From Dissophora ornata (lineage: Eukaryota > Mortierellomycota > Mortierellomycetes > Mortierellales > Mortierellaceae): a stretch of DNA of 59,990 bases. A model generated the notes under the pieces. It was not told where the DNA came from. It ran no database searches and saw only the letters and a list, made by a program, of their open reading frames with translations. Both the position numbers and the translations under genes were made by a program. Location of the stretch: contig MU616669.1 in the NCBI GenBank assembly GCA_025201705.1, positions 1 through 59,990 of the forward strand. The letters are read 5' to 3'. Shown piece by piece: positions 33,209-45,400 of this stretch (within the stretch, counting starts at the first letter, position 1; each line of letters begins with the position of its first letter).

Positions 33209-34653
33209 ATGAAGAGATCAAGATATAGCGCAGAAATAGAGCCTCTTAATGACGAATACCGCTGCTGCTACGACACCCGGAATACAGCACGACACACAGG
33301 GATGAACAGAAAAGAAATATAGAATAAACCAATCAAACTCCACTTCATAGCAATGCGTGCCAAAAACACACAAGGACAATGAATGGACTCTGGAGTTTTA
33401 GGACAGGTTGTACTTGACTTGAGTAGCAAAGCTGTGCAGATCATACACCAAGACAATGTACTGTGCATGTACCGCAGTGCAAGTTGTGTCCATGCACGAA
33501 TATGCTTCAGCTGTGCATCTCTTGTGCAAGTCCTTTGATGGCAGGCAGAGCCCGTCAAATAAATCGTTTTGTACAACGTCACACATGACTTGTCCTTTCG
33601 GGTCCTACTGCAGGACCGTACAGGCACGTAGAGCAGGCGATGTCTTTATGATAATGAAGGTTATCAGACATGCGAAGATGGTTCCACGTTACATCGACAC
33701 TGGCTAGTCTCGTGAGGTCGCACCGTCGATGAAGTCATTGCTCGTGGGGGTCCGAATGCTACTCGTGTGTTGCATGCCCATATCCCAGGCTGCTTCGGAA
33801 GAAGCGAGATGATAATCAAGGTTTGCTTGGCCAACTTTCTTTTGCGTTTGGCTGCTTGCAACATATAAAAACAAGCGTGCGATTGGACTGGCTCTTGTAC
33901 AAAGCGGGGACCGATCGAGAAAGCTAGCTCCGACAGGAATTGTGTCTCCGTTTTGGCAGTGGTGGGGGGGTGGGGTAAGCTCAAGGACGCAGCATTCAAG
34001 CGATGGTGCAGTGTGACAGATACAGATTACAGTTCAGACAGCAACGGCTGGGTTGCTGTGATGTCTGTCACTTGTGTGTATACAAATTTCCGTCGCAGTG
34101 GGAATGACAATGTGGGCAAGTCAAGTCAGTCAGGATGATGGCTGACAAGCGATTTTGAGTTTTGAGCACTGAGAACGCGCGGCGGACGCACGTTGCGCAG
34201 GGACTCGCCAATGACAGCGTTTGGTTTGGGTCCTCGTCATTGACCACACAACCCACACAACCCACTGCAATCTCATTCCCCTCATCCTCCTCTTCACAAC
34301 CAGTCTTGCCACTGCTCTTCTCCACCCCGGTCTGCTGTTTTCTTGATCCACTCTTTCTCCTTCCTCAACGCCCCCGTCCCTTGCCTCCACCGCAGCCCAG
34401 GTGATAATGGCTGTTTGACCCACGCCTGTTCCCATCCCAACCTTCTCTTTTCCCCCCCCTTTTTTTTTTTGCTTGTGCTCGTATTTTGATTGTCTTGATT
34501 GTCTCTTGTCTGCACTGTGCCTCTCACTACGTTGCATCCGTCCGATCCGATCCCCAGTGCTCTCATCTACTTGCATTGGAGCGCCCTCGCATACACGGAC
34601 AACATTGCTTTCTTATTTAATCAACCAGTCGATCCGAGAGCTCATCACCCATC
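33209..34653. promoter_or_regulatory. intergenic region between Sec14 and the PHO81-like gene
   Basis: About 1.45 kb. An AATAAA at 33323-33328 is a likely polyadenylation signal for Sec14. Around 34190-34600 the plus strand is C/T-rich and is probably promoter and leader of the PHO81-like gene. No phosphate-response element (CACGTG) was seen. Open frames on the minus strand here are Arg/Gly translations of the pyrimidine tract and are rejected. Confidence 0.4.
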
Positions 34654-37600
34654 ATGAAGGTATCTATTTCGACCTAATGCAGAGGCGCCGAGAGGAGGCC
34701 GGTTGGTCGTTGGAGAACTCGATCTCAGTCTCACTCACACACTCTCTCTCTGTCTTCTCATTTCTCCCTCACAGTTCGGAAAACAGATTCAGTTCCAGCA
34801 GATCACAGAGTGGCAGAACCACTATATGAGCTACAAGGGCCTGAAAAAGATCATCAACTCGCTCATTCAGGAAAAAGCTCAAACATCAGTCACCATCGCA
34901 GCCTCGCCACCTCCAGGATCTACACCCGTTGTTCCTGAGGATGAATACTCAAAGTTCCTTCAGTCCCAGAAGGCTGCCTTTTTTTTCAAGCTGGAGCGTG
35001 AGCTGGAAAAGGTACGACTTTGCATAATGTGAAGGCGACTGCTGCCTTTTTTTTTTTTTTTTGACGGCCTTTGCATGACGTGATAGTTTTGAAAACATGG
35101 ACTAACGGTAGGACAATCATCTGTGTCGATTATCTCCTGCAGGTTAATACATTCTATTTGCAAAAGGAATCGGAGCTCAAAGTTCGTTTGCGCTCGCTTA
35201 TTGACAAAGAGAAAGTGATCTTGTCGCGCCAAGGACGTCCGGGAACCAGCTCTTCGATCAATTCACTGAAAGAGGCCTTCAGACAGTTCGAGCAGGATCT
35301 CAACAAACTTCAGGTAGGATTGCTTCCAGGTCACCCAATTGCTCCCTAGTCCCCATATCAGAAAACCATCCAGGCGCACTAAACACATCGTACCGCAATT
35401 ATATTTTTGGTCGGGTCTTAGAAATTCGTCGAAACCAATGGAACTGGATTCCGAAAGATCTTGAAAAAGTGGGACAAGCGGTCAAAGTCAAGCACAAAGG
35501 AATTATATTTGTCGCGGCAGGTAGAGCTTCAGCCTTGCTTCAACCAAGATGCTATGGTCGAGTTGGCCGACAATGCTGCCTATCACCTTCTCCAGCTTGA
35601 ATCTATCCAGCAGGGTAACAGCAGGTCTTCGTCAGCACCTCCTAGCCCTATCACCACCAAGCCCTCCCAGTCACTCTCTACAAGTATGCTCTCTTTGCCC
35701 ATGCAGCAACAAATGGATGAGCTCGAGACCGATCTCTTCAATGCCTTGACAACCAATCAATCGTCACTTGTCCAGGAAATTTTGGAACGTCGGCTCGTAG
35801 CACCCTCTGCCCTTCAAAACAACGCTGTGTCGACAGAGTCGGCCGGCGGCAGCGCAAACAACAACAACCAAATCGGGCCAGAGAACGCCCGGGAGGTTGT
35901 TTCTCGAGTGTTTTGGAGATGTTGCTCAGAGATAAACACCACGGACAGTGTGATTCAGCAACTGATCAAGACAGGACTAATCAACTTTAAATTCGTGGAT
36001 GACATCAGCGACAGGACTTGTTTACACGAGGCAGCCATGGTGGGCCGACTCTCTTTGCTCAAATTGGCAGTGGAGAATGGTGTCAGCCCAGAATGCACCG
36101 ATGTCTACGGAAGGAGACCCTTGCATTATGTCTCCATGTACGGCCATGCAGATTGTGCGACGTACTTGCTCTCAATGAATGCCTCTATGAGCGCCACCGA
36201 TCATGATGGATTCCGGCCCCTGATTTACTCCATTATGAATGGCCACACAAAGTGCATCGAGATTTTCCTCGCCAACAATGCTGAGATCGAGGCAAGCCAA
36301 GAGGGTGACCCCATCCCTCTCAGCCTCGCCTGTCATTACGGCCATGAGGATATTGCTATGATGCTTATTGGACGCGGAGCAAACGTCATTGCATGCAATG
36401 CTGACGGTCTGGAGCCTCTGCATATCACTTGCAGAGAAGGACACACGCGTCTAGCCAAGACACTGACGACTCGTGGCGCGCGCTTGGACCAGGAAGACAA
36501 GTACATGTGCTGGACCCCATTGTTTTATGCAGCAAGTGAGGGGCATGCAGAGTGCGTTAAGATCTTGCTGGAAGCTGGATGCAACGTGAATGTAGTCGAT
36601 GAGCTCGGAAAGACGCCAATTTATTACGCCGCTAGCGAAGGACATGCTGACTGCGTGGAGCTTTTGGTGGAGGCCGGTGGCAATGTTGAGGGTAAATCGA
36701 CGTCCGCTGAGGATACTGTCATGGACATTCCTACAGCAAGTATGATGGCAACAACGACCTCCGCAACCGAGTCAGCTCTGGATGGTGCTTCTGGTTCTCT
36801 ATCCAGCCCTAACTTGGACGACCTCGATATGGATTTCATTCCTTCTCTTTCGTTGCCCCCTCCTATTATCCCGTTCAGGATCTACGGACATAACTATTTG
36901 GATAAGAAGTATCAGATCAACCTGACACTGGGCCATCCCAACTACTCAGACCACATCTCAACCGACAAAACTGGAGGTCGTCAGGCTCCGGTTCATTTGT
37001 ACGGCACAGCTCAGATTTCGTCACTGAAGCTCATCATATCGTCACGTCCAGATAATGGCATGATCCCGCACAACGTCATTCTCCCCTTGGGTGATGATAG
37101 AGAGGTCTTCGGTTTCCAGGTCGATTCACTGGAGCACTTCACTGTCGAGTTTGATATTTTCCCCACGTTTGGATCCAAGGTTATCGGTCGTGCTGTCGCA
37201 TTGCCGAGCGTGTTTTCGTCTCTAGAGTCCTCCATGGGCAAGGGGGTCTTGCCATTGTTCGATGCGCATCTGAAGGTCGTTGGAGAGTTGGCATTTGAGT
37301 ACTCTGTCATCAGACCGTTCCAGGGAGTGCGACTGGAGGTCGGCGGGCGTGTGGAAACATACTGGAAATCAACCAACAGCATTGATTCAAATATCTCTGC
37401 GGCTACAACGCCATTGGTTGGCACTCCCTCGGTCATGCCAGTTAGCATGTCGACATCTGGGAGTGCACTGCCTCATTCATCCTCGCAGTCAATGTTGGTC
37501 GGTAATATGATCCCGTCGTTTATTACTGCATCTTCGCTGTCAGGAGAGTATATCCAGTTGTCGATCCAGATGACCCGCGACTTTGTGCCAGTCGTGTTTG

Positions 37601-39102
37601 CCAACTGGCATCTGCCTGTGGATGGCTTCGACCTGGCAGTGTCTGACGTCTCGTTTAGTCAGTTCAAGAAGTTTGGAGAGTTGATCAATCAAAGAGCGGT
37701 AGGCGACGACCTTGAGGTGGCGTCAAATCGCTTGGCCAACACCTGGCGAAGTGGCGAATGGAGGCGTAAGATCTATGAGCGCTGGATGGGTCTGGATCAA
37801 GTTCTGAAGGTATGGCGTAGTACTCTGATATTGTTTGATTCGCTCCCGACTTTGACAAAGACACATCTTTTAAACTGCTTTTCTTTCTATCCTTGCAGAT
37901 TCTGCCCAAGAACATTGGAGTGAACCTGGAGCTAAAATACCCTACTCTGTCAGAGAGGACGCACTACAGGTTGACGAATTACGTGGAGGTCAACAAGTTT
38001 GTGGACACGATCCTGCAGACGGTCTACGACTCGTCATCAGCAACTCACCACCGTAGCTTCATGTTCTCGTCTTTCAACCCGGTTATCTGCTCAGCCTTAA
38101 ACTGGAAGCAACCAAACTGTATGTCAATCTGCCTTATCCTAACAACGAATCGACACAAGTTTACTACCCCTGCATCTATACTTACTTCACAATGTTTGCT
38201 TATGCTTGATAGACGCCGTATTCTTCAGCACGTATTGCGGTTATAACAAGAGCAGAGCAAAGTCAGCTCTAACAATTAATACGACTTCAGGATTGAAGCG
38301 CAAAGAGCCTATCGATCCCGAGTCTCTTCCTTCCCCCAAGCATGGCTCTGCAGCGCCGCTGCTGCCTAGCATCGCCTCTGCCTCAATTGCATCGCCAACC
38401 TCCGCCTCCCCGGCATCGAGTAAGATGGAGTCGCCATTGCTTCCCAGGTCTAAGCCCTCATCGGCAGTGCCCGGTACCACGACTAGCGACCCAGAGTTCC
38501 ATGAGGACGATAAGAGATGCACATCCATCAAGGAGGCAGTCAAGTTTGCAAGAGGCAATAACTTGCTTGGAGTGATATGTGAGGCGACGCCTTTGGTACG
38601 TGCCTGATGATTTGTTTCCTGATTCGCGGCTCTCTCTCTCTGTCTTTTTTTTTTGTTGGATTTGGTTACTCATTCCTGACGCCACTCGATCTCCCTTACT
38701 CGCTTAACATACAATGTTACATAGATTCAAGTCCCAAGTCTTATTACACATATCAAAGAATCGGGATTGATTTTGTCAAGTTTCGGTGCAGGCAACAGGG
38801 ATCCAGCATTGGTTCAGATCCAAAAGAGCCATGGCGTGGATGCGTTCATGGTTATGGAAAGCAATGGTCCAGAGTCCAAATCGTTGTCATCCTCCGGCTC
38901 ATCACCACCAGCGTCGTCGTCGTCGTCATCAACGCCATCATTTACGGCGGCAGCCACGACTGGCCTGGGACTGAGCAAGGGTTCTTCGAAAGCTCCGAGT
39001 GCTGCTGGATCGGCAATGTACATAGCATCGAGCATACCCGATGTTGAAGAAGGTGTTCTGAGATATCAGAACGGAGTAGATTCTGGATCGTTTAGCATTT
39101 AA
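34654..39102 (+). CDS. PHO81: PHO81/NUC-2-like protein: SPX domain, ankyrin repeats, degenerate GDPD domain
   Basis: Seven exons: 34654-34659, 34775-35011, 35143-35313, 35422-37809, 37899-38118, 38213-38595, 38725-39102; 1,260 aa. Exon 1 encodes only Met-Lys and joins to FGKQIQFQQITEWQ, the canonical SPX start; later SPX features are YKGLKKIINSL and ETNGTGFRKILKKWDK. About seven ankyrin repeats occupy residues 335-565. The C-terminal part resembles the glycerophosphodiester phosphodiesterase fold (GVNLELKYPTL, FSSFNPVIC, LILSSFGAGNRD) but lacks the leading HRG catalytic motif, as in Pho81 and Neurospora NUC-2. Those proteins sense phosphate through inositol pyrophosphates bound by SPX and inhibit the Pho80-Pho85 cyclin-kinase. 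An active Gde1-type enzyme is less likely for lack of the catalytic motif. Ser-rich linkers follow residue 1010. Confidence 0.9.
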
Positions 39103-39146
39103 TATGGGGGGGGAAGGGGAGTTGATATTTATTTTTAGTCTAGTTC

Positions 39147-39177
<31 letters not shown>

Positions 39178-39420
39178 CATTCATCATAAAACACGAGATT
39201 GTGCCCTGTCCTATTCCCGCCCTCAAATGGTCTTGCGCTCCAGGTTTACAGGGAGACGAAGTGGGTCACCCAAAAGACGAGCATAAATCGATCAACCTCC
39301 CCAAGTGTCTACCCATCAATAATATTATCAAGCAAACTCGAGCGAGCGATTATCAGGCGCACTTTATAAGCTATGTATCATGCAATCATAGCCTATACTT
39401 CCAGACCATCAAGGGGTCGT
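39103..39420. other. convergent 3' intergenic gap with poly(T) run
   Basis: The 318 bp between the PHO81-like stop and the stop of the minus-strand orphan gene hold a run of 28 T at 39150-39177. No gene seen. Confidence 0.6.
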
Positions 39421-40320
39421 TTATAGCTTCTGTCTCTTCAGGGTCATCCTGCGCTGAACCAAATAAAGCCTCTCATCCTCGTCTCTGGCTTTCAGGGTAG
39501 CAATCAAGCAGCCGAGCTCCGCATCAAACGAATTATACCGGAAGGTCTCGTAGATCCGGCTCCGATAACGGTTGTATCGTCGACAGCCAGCATAGTCGGG
39601 TGACTGTAGACACCAAACCAGAAACACATCGACATCCATTGATGAAGGATCCACTGGCAGTGCGGGTCTCCAATATCCAGCAATCCGCTGTTGATAAAAC
39701 GAAAAGGCAGCTTGCTTGACTGCGTTGATCTTGGCTCGAAAGTGTTTGCGACAGGGTGAGATGTCATTCTCGTGCACGCGTCTGTCTGCGGCCCTGAGTG
39801 TTCTCCTCTCCATTTCTTCGTCATGTTGGAATCGTTCGATCAGAAGAAAAAGGTTTCTCTTGTATTCAACCACGTTGGACGCAGTGCACCAGGCGATATA
39901 TATATCGTCGTCAACCATATATGGATTTCCCGGTGGAATCGGCTTGGCTCCACGAGCTGATGAACATCGTTCAAGACGAAACATGAGCTTTTTAATATTT
40001 TCAATCTGAGTCTTTATGTATTCCCTGCGGGGAGAGGTCAGATCGCCGTCGTCCTGAGTATACCGTCGTGGTTCTTGCTGTTCTTGCAGTCGGTCGTGCA
40101 GCGTGGACTCTTCAAGACGCCTCTTTGCGCCTCTGGGGATCTCCACAGCTGTGTCTTGTTTGAGACGGTTTGGGGTCCCATGTCGGATCTGCAGTGTGTT
40201 CGACGGTATATCTGAGTTTGTACGAAGCGCACTGAGCTGGTTCGTCAGAGTCTCGAGTGCAAGCGACTCTGAGCGAGCGGGCGAAGAGCTTTTGCTATTG
40301 TTGTAAACTGGATTGTCCAT
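39421..40320 (-). CDS. orphan protein with an internal duplicated module (299 aa)
   Basis: Single exon, ATG at 40320. Residues 1-95 are disordered and polar. Two modules of about 80 residues follow. Module 1 (96-175) begins SPRREYIKTQIENIKKLMF and contains VDDDIYIAWCTAS; module 2 (188-270) begins SPCRKHFRAKINAVKQAAF and contains MDVDVFLVWCLQS. Shared positions are S-P-x-R, I-x-x-x-K-x-x-x-F, P-x-x-P, D-x-D-[IV]-[YF]-[IL]-x-W-C-x-x-S, and a later basic aromatic helix. The C-terminus is basic (RRMTLKRQKL). I know no family with this module. Balanced amino-acid use and conserved duplication argue that the frame is real. It is divergent from the four-pass membrane protein at 41.1 kb. Confidence 0.7.
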   Translation of the reverse strand: MDNPVYNNSKSSSPARSESLALETLTNQLSALRTNSDIPSNTLQIRHGTPNRLKQDTAVEIPRGAKRRLEESTLHDRLQEQQEPRRYTQDDGDLTSPRREYIKTQIENIKKLMFRLERCSSARGAKPIPPGNPYMVDDDIYIAWCTASNVVEYKRNLFLLIERFQHDEEMERRTLRAADRRVHENDISPCRKHFRAKINAVKQAAFSFYQQRIAGYWRPALPVDPSSMDVDVFLVWCLQSPDYAGCRRYNRYRSRIYETFRYNSFDAELGCLIATLKARDEDERLYLVQRRMTLKRQKL

Positions 40321-40720
40321 AGCGTACTTTGTGAGCTTGGTCTAGGTGTAAGGGTGAGGCTGTGTTGGCTGCCAAATGGTGACAGATGGTTCAGGGAACA
40401 AGACGACAAGCTTGAAAGCCTATTTTTTTTTTCCTTGTGCAAAGCGACAAGTGACGACATGGTGACTGTTCGCCACCAAAACTATGCACCTTACAACCAG
40501 TGAATACTGCTTCTTTCGAAAGGGTCTAAAGGGTCACATCGTTCATATCCCAGGGTCATGTATATCACTAGTTAGAAAGTCGTTTACCAACAACCTCGCT
40601 CTCTTTCAGGTTGGACCGAGTTTAAGACGGTAAATCCGGGAACACCCATGCCACCCTGAGTCAATGAAAAATATAGGTATTTCGATTGCCCGAGATCCCT
40701 CATTTTGTGACCTCATAAAT

Positions 40721-40771
40721 GTTGAGAATGCCAAGGAAAACCTCACATACGTTAAGAATGCCAAGGAAAAC
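40721..40771. repeat. 21-bp direct repeat, two copies
   Basis: Copies at 40721-40741 and 40751-40771, 30 bp apart start to start, one mismatch; possible factor-binding sites for either divergent gene. Confidence 0.75.
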
Positions 40772-40989
40772 GATGGACGACTAAAAAAAAGAACGCCAGG
40801 CCGGAGTCAATGACGAGGCTTGGGTTGAAGGAGAGTTTGTTTCTCAGGACAAGGGAAAAAAAAAAGCCCTGAATTCGGCGCGATACTACAGCCTTACCGT
40901 GCTACCCCGAAATACATCTCTTGGCAAGAAAAAAAAAACTAAGGTTTTTTTCTATGCTTTTAAAGTTCAAGGGGTGTTGTTTTACGAAA

Positions 40990-40998
40990 TATAAAAGG
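40990..40998 (+). promoter_or_regulatory. TATA box
   Basis: ATATAAAAGG about 120 bp before the ATG at 41117; good match to the fungal TATA consensus. Confidence 0.65.
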
Positions 40999-41116
40999 AC
41001 GGATAAGCATTGGTTCCTGCTCCATCCTCTCTGCGTGACAAAATATCCTCCACCCTGCACAACAGCAATAATAACAATATCAACCTGAACGGCATACCTT
41101 TACATACAGTTTCATC

Positions 41117-42229
41117 ATGGGTCTCGCAACATTCCTCACAGTCGTGCGTTACTTGGTTCTATTCTTCTGCCTCGCAGCCTTTGGCTTCGACATGTACTTT
41201 GTTTATATGTATGCCCGCTATACACAAGTCGCCATCACGTACAAATTCGCTATCGAGACTGGCCTAGTCGGCTTGCTGGGCTTAATCCTCACCGTCTCCG
41301 AGATATCTCTCCGCATTTCAAACCACTACCGACGACGATCCTACCAACGCCACTCTGGTTACAAAGTCGCAGATGAATACACGTCGATGTCGTCGCCGCC
41401 TGCACCTCCATCTACAATCTATGGCGGCGAGATCAGCAGTAGCGATGAGCACCAAGCAACACCATTGCAACCGATGCAACAAGGCTCACATGGCTGCAAG
41501 ACCTTCTGGTCAATCATCCGCCTTTTGGTCGTCTGGGCTATCAGCGGTGGACTCCTCAAAGTCGCCATCACAACCTACCAACACCAAGAACGCTTCATCT
41601 TCACATTATCCTTCTCCCGCGACTCTACACAAGCCGATGCACTAAACTACGATTTCAGCAGCTACGACCCACGCGATCTCTTCAACTGCCCCGATGTCAG
41701 CCTCCCTAATTTGCTCACCACCCTGTGCTTATTTGATCAGATTACGGTACTCCTGGCCGGCCTCTCGGCACTGTTGGCGATTGTAGAGGCAATCGCGACC
41801 GTTATTTTGGACAACAGGGTACCAAGGTTCACGGAAGAGGAGGTGATGATGATGTCGGTGGCAAGGAGACGGTCTGGTATGAGGAAAAGCCGAGAGGTAT
41901 ATGAAGATCCCGAGTTGGGCAATGTTCATGTGGCCACCGTTCCTGTTCCTATCCCTGAGATGGCAGAGGCCGCATTGCAGCCCAACGGTCAGGTCAATCT
42001 TCAGAGGCCACTTCCACCTTTGCCAGTACGTCCTACAAGTGGCGATGGTACCGAAAAAGGCGAACAGTACATGTACCAAGCACCGAAATTCACCAAACCT
42101 GGATACAGCCCATTCGAGAACGACTTCAAGGATAGCAAGGGTGCCTGTCCAACGCCAAATGAAACACAGAACCAAGCAGGTCCTTCCAATTCCTATCCGG
42201 CCGATATCAAGCGCCATGACGGATCTTAA
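41117..42229 (+). CDS. four-pass membrane protein with proline-rich tail (370 aa)
   Basis: Single exon. Hydrophobic spans at about residues 6-30, 44-66, 131-152 and 208-231. The first two spans are joined by a very short loop (YARYTQVAITYK), the second and third by about 65 cytoplasmic-type residues rich in Ser/Pro and basic near span 2 (NHYRRRSYQR), and the third and fourth by a 55-residue presumably external loop with two cysteines. The C-terminal 140 residues are polar and include a class I/II-like SH3 ligand (RPLPPLPVRP). This topology is like MARVEL/tetraspanner families of fungal cortex proteins, but I see no diagnostic motif and do not name it. A TATA box lies about 120 bp upstream. 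Confidence 0.8.
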   Translation: MGLATFLTVVRYLVLFFCLAAFGFDMYFVYMYARYTQVAITYKFAIETGLVGLLGLILTVSEISLRISNHYRRRSYQRHSGYKVADEYTSMSSPPAPPSTIYGGEISSSDEHQATPLQPMQQGSHGCKTFWSIIRLLVVWAISGGLLKVAITTYQHQERFIFTLSFSRDSTQADALNYDFSSYDPRDLFNCPDVSLPNLLTTLCLFDQITVLLAGLSALLAIVEAIATVILDNRVPRFTEEEVMMMSVARRRSGMRKSREVYEDPELGNVHVATVPVPIPEMAEAALQPNGQVNLQRPLPPLPVRPTSGDGTEKGEQYMYQAPKFTKPGYSPFENDFKDSKGACPTPNETQNQAGPSNSYPADIKRHDGS

Positions 42230-42441
42230 GACGGAGTGTTGTATGCAGCACAAACCATTCCCCCTTGTAAATAGCACATTAGTTAGGAACAATAATACTA
42301 TTCTTTTCGTTTCTCAAATACATTTCCGCTTCTATTATTGGCGTGGACTAGAGTTGTCAATGCAACGTAAAACAAAAAAAAAAGAAAAAAAAAAAAGGAG
42401 TGGGGGGGGGGGGAATACTGGAGTACTCTTTAGGGTGCCGC

Positions 42442-45400
42442 CTAGCGCGAGTGTTGGTTTGTAAAAACGCGCAAACACTGCTCTAGTTCCTCTTTCCGCA
42501 GAGGCTTGCTAATGTAGTCATTCATGCCCGCAGCAATACATTTTTCGCGGTCCCCAGGCATCACGCACGCGGTCATTGCAATGATATAGGGCCGATCAGG
42601 CGTACCACCAGAGAGGTGTTCGCGGATATAGATCGACGCGTCCAGACCATTCATCTTTGGCATCCAAATGTCCAACAAGATCAGGTCGTATGGCACAATG
42701 TGTCTCTTGCCAGGGCTGTTGTTGTTGCTGTTGTTGCTCTGATCTTTCACCGCAGCACCACCAGACTGTATACAGGCCAAGCCCAACTCCGTAGGAGCCA
42801 TTGTCAAGCTCGGTTCGCCATCTCCGTCTGAATGTCCTATCCCAGAGTCCACACCGTTACTACTATCTGAATGGTCGCCTCCGTCAGAGGGCTGGAGTGT
42901 GGGCGGGTCCTCTTGTAGACGCAACAGCGCTGATTTCTTCTCAATCAGATCGACAGCTTCCTGACCGTTGTTGGCCATATCGGGCTCGACTCCCAGGCGC
43001 GCTAGCATCCTTGAGACCACCTTCAAATTCACAGGATTGTCATCCACGACCAACACCCTCATCTTGGCCATCTTTCGCGCTGTCGATGAGGACGCTGCAG
43101 CAGCCGCAGCAAGTGACGGAGATGAGTACCCAGTAGTCGAGTTGGGTGTGCCAGCTGCTGATCCTGGTCGTCTCTTGGGAGTTCCTGATGCTAGGCCACC
43201 CTTGGTGAGAGGAAGCTTCTTAGCTACAGGTGTCTCCATATTCTGAGTGACACGGGATCGAGGCTCCGGCTGCGGTTGATGTTCGAGGATTTTCATCTCT
43301 GAACCAGACGCAGACGATGTCGCGCGAGATCGGGCTACGCGGAATTCTGGTGTGCCCTTGTCCATGGGATGTAGACTCTCGGTCCACCCGGCCCCAGCGG
43401 CGACTGCAGCTGCGGTCGGAAGCGCCGCAGAACTCATGGCGGACTGGGCTAGTCCTGTAAACGCTTCTTTTGTCGTCCTTTCCTTTAAAGGTGCTGGGGG
43501 AAGGAGTGCGATCATAGAAGGCCGCGTTCGAGCAGCGCCGCCGAAAAGCGGAAATGCAGGGGCAGAATTATCCATTGGATGCAATTCTTCCACTTCCAGT
43601 TCCATGTCTACAGGATCCTCCGCCAATGTTTGCAACACCTTGGAGTGGCGGATCGGCTTAGTATAGTACACTGGCGCCGCAAAGATACCCTTGGGTCTTG
43701 CAGGACCCTGAACGGCAAAGGTTTCCTGCGTAGTAGGTGATATAGAATCGCTGTCGCTGCTACCAAAGTAACTCGTCCGATGCAACGATATGGCGGGTGA
43801 TGGTACTGCATTGGAAAGGTGATCGATGCTACTGACGCTCTGTTCGTAAAACGTTGCCTGTGAATGGGGCGTCAGTAGGTTACCTGCTCCAGTGGTATTT
43901 GCAGGTCGGACTCCAAGCTTTTCCGAGTTCGCAGCAGGCGTCTTATCCAGTGCCAGAGACGATGTAGACGAATCCGGGTGGTGTTTGTACATGCTTTCAG
44001 ACGCGTCGGATGTCCTCTCTTGATTTTGTCCACGAACACGGTGTATCAACGAGTAATCGTCGCTGGCATCACTGTTCGATATCCGTTCGCCGCTCCATCG
44101 GGACGCATCACGTCGGGCGTGGCCATGATAAGTGGTCGAGGTTGAGGCTGCAGTCTTGACGTCTCTCATATTCTTGAAGATGATCACAGGTATGACCGGA
44201 GTACAGATGTCCTCATTGGCTTCCACATTGTTACCAGGGTTTTTGGCAGCAGTCTTTCGAATGATATCCAAAAGACCTTCGGGTCTGGTGCACAGTGATT
44301 CATGGAGCTCTGTCTCGATAATCAAGGCCTCCATCTTATCCTGGATTCTTTCGGGGTCGCCAGATGCAGCGTCTTCCTGCAGGAACTGCAGAATCTCGTT
44401 GCTTCCCATGACCTTGACTTGGTTCATGTTCCAGCTACCTGTCCGCTTCCTCCAAGCATCGCGGCCCATCTCAGAATCGTCCACAATTACGAGTTTTTTG
44501 TCTGCCAACCTTGAAAGCTCGAACTGTTCCTCATAGGTCTGGCACTCAACAGGGCTATCAAGAACAATGTTGAAGTAAAATGTCGAGCCGACATCGGGTG
44601 CACTATCGACCCACATACTTCCGCCCATCATCTCACTCAGCCGTTTGCTGATCGCAAGACCCAAGCCGGTACCTCCATACTCTCTTGTAGTACTCTCATC
44701 GACCTGAGAGAAACTGGTGAAGAGCTTATCAAATCGATCTGAAGGGATGCCGACGCCAGTATCCTTGACAGCAAACAGCAGCCTCACTGGCTTGGTCAAT
44801 GGAGCCACCAGTGATCCGGAGCTGGTGCGACCCATCTCGGATGTTCCAACCAATGCAGATATGTTTTGACTGTCCGTTACTGAGTTCATCGATTGGGGTG
44901 AGGTAGGGGTGCTGACTGATTCGTCGGTTGGCTTGGGCGAGGACAAAGAGCCTGTTGCGGAAGTCAACTGCCGTCTAGGCCGCGGTGGTTTTGGGGAATC
45001 ACCTCGTCTCTTGTGGTTGGAGGGAGGCATCAGCTTTGCCGAATCTACTTTTGTTTCCTGCTCATCCTCGAACGTGACCTCGGGTTGGGGTTCGACTACA
45101 ACAGAGACATGGATGGTACCTTCCTTTGTAAACTTGACGGCGTTGCTCATCAGGTTGAGTAAAATTTGGCGGATACGGGTGACATCTCCCATGATTTCAA
45201 CTGGACACTTGCTGTCAATCTCGTAGATCAGGCTGAGGTTCTTGGACGTGGCTTGTGAGCTGATCAGGTTGACTGCTGACTCCATGACAAAGCTCATATC
45301 CAAGAGACGCCGCTCCAGCTTTAGATTTCCAGACTCGATTTTTGAAAAGTCCAGGATATCGTCAATGATTGTCATGAGCTGGTTTCCAGAGGACTCGATC

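Larger units (their letters stand above)
40321..41116. promoter_or_regulatory. divergent intergenic region with TATA box and short direct repeat
   Basis: About 0.8 kb between two divergent genes. It contains a TATAAAAGG box at about 40990-40998 for the plus-strand gene, and two copies of a 21-bp element (GTTGAGAATGCCAAGGAAAA type) at 40721-40741 and 40751-40771, differing at one position. A-rich runs occur at 40858 and 40930. Confidence 0.5.

Noticed and set aside
34130..34576. 148-codon minus-strand frame before the PHO81-like gene
   Set aside because: Arg/Gly-rich translation of a CT-rich promoter or leader; no conserved feature.
34654..39102. Active glycerophosphodiesterase (Gde1) as the call for the SPX-ankyrin protein
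   Set aside because: The leading HRG catalytic motif of the GDPD domain was not found; PHO81/NUC-2 type fits better.
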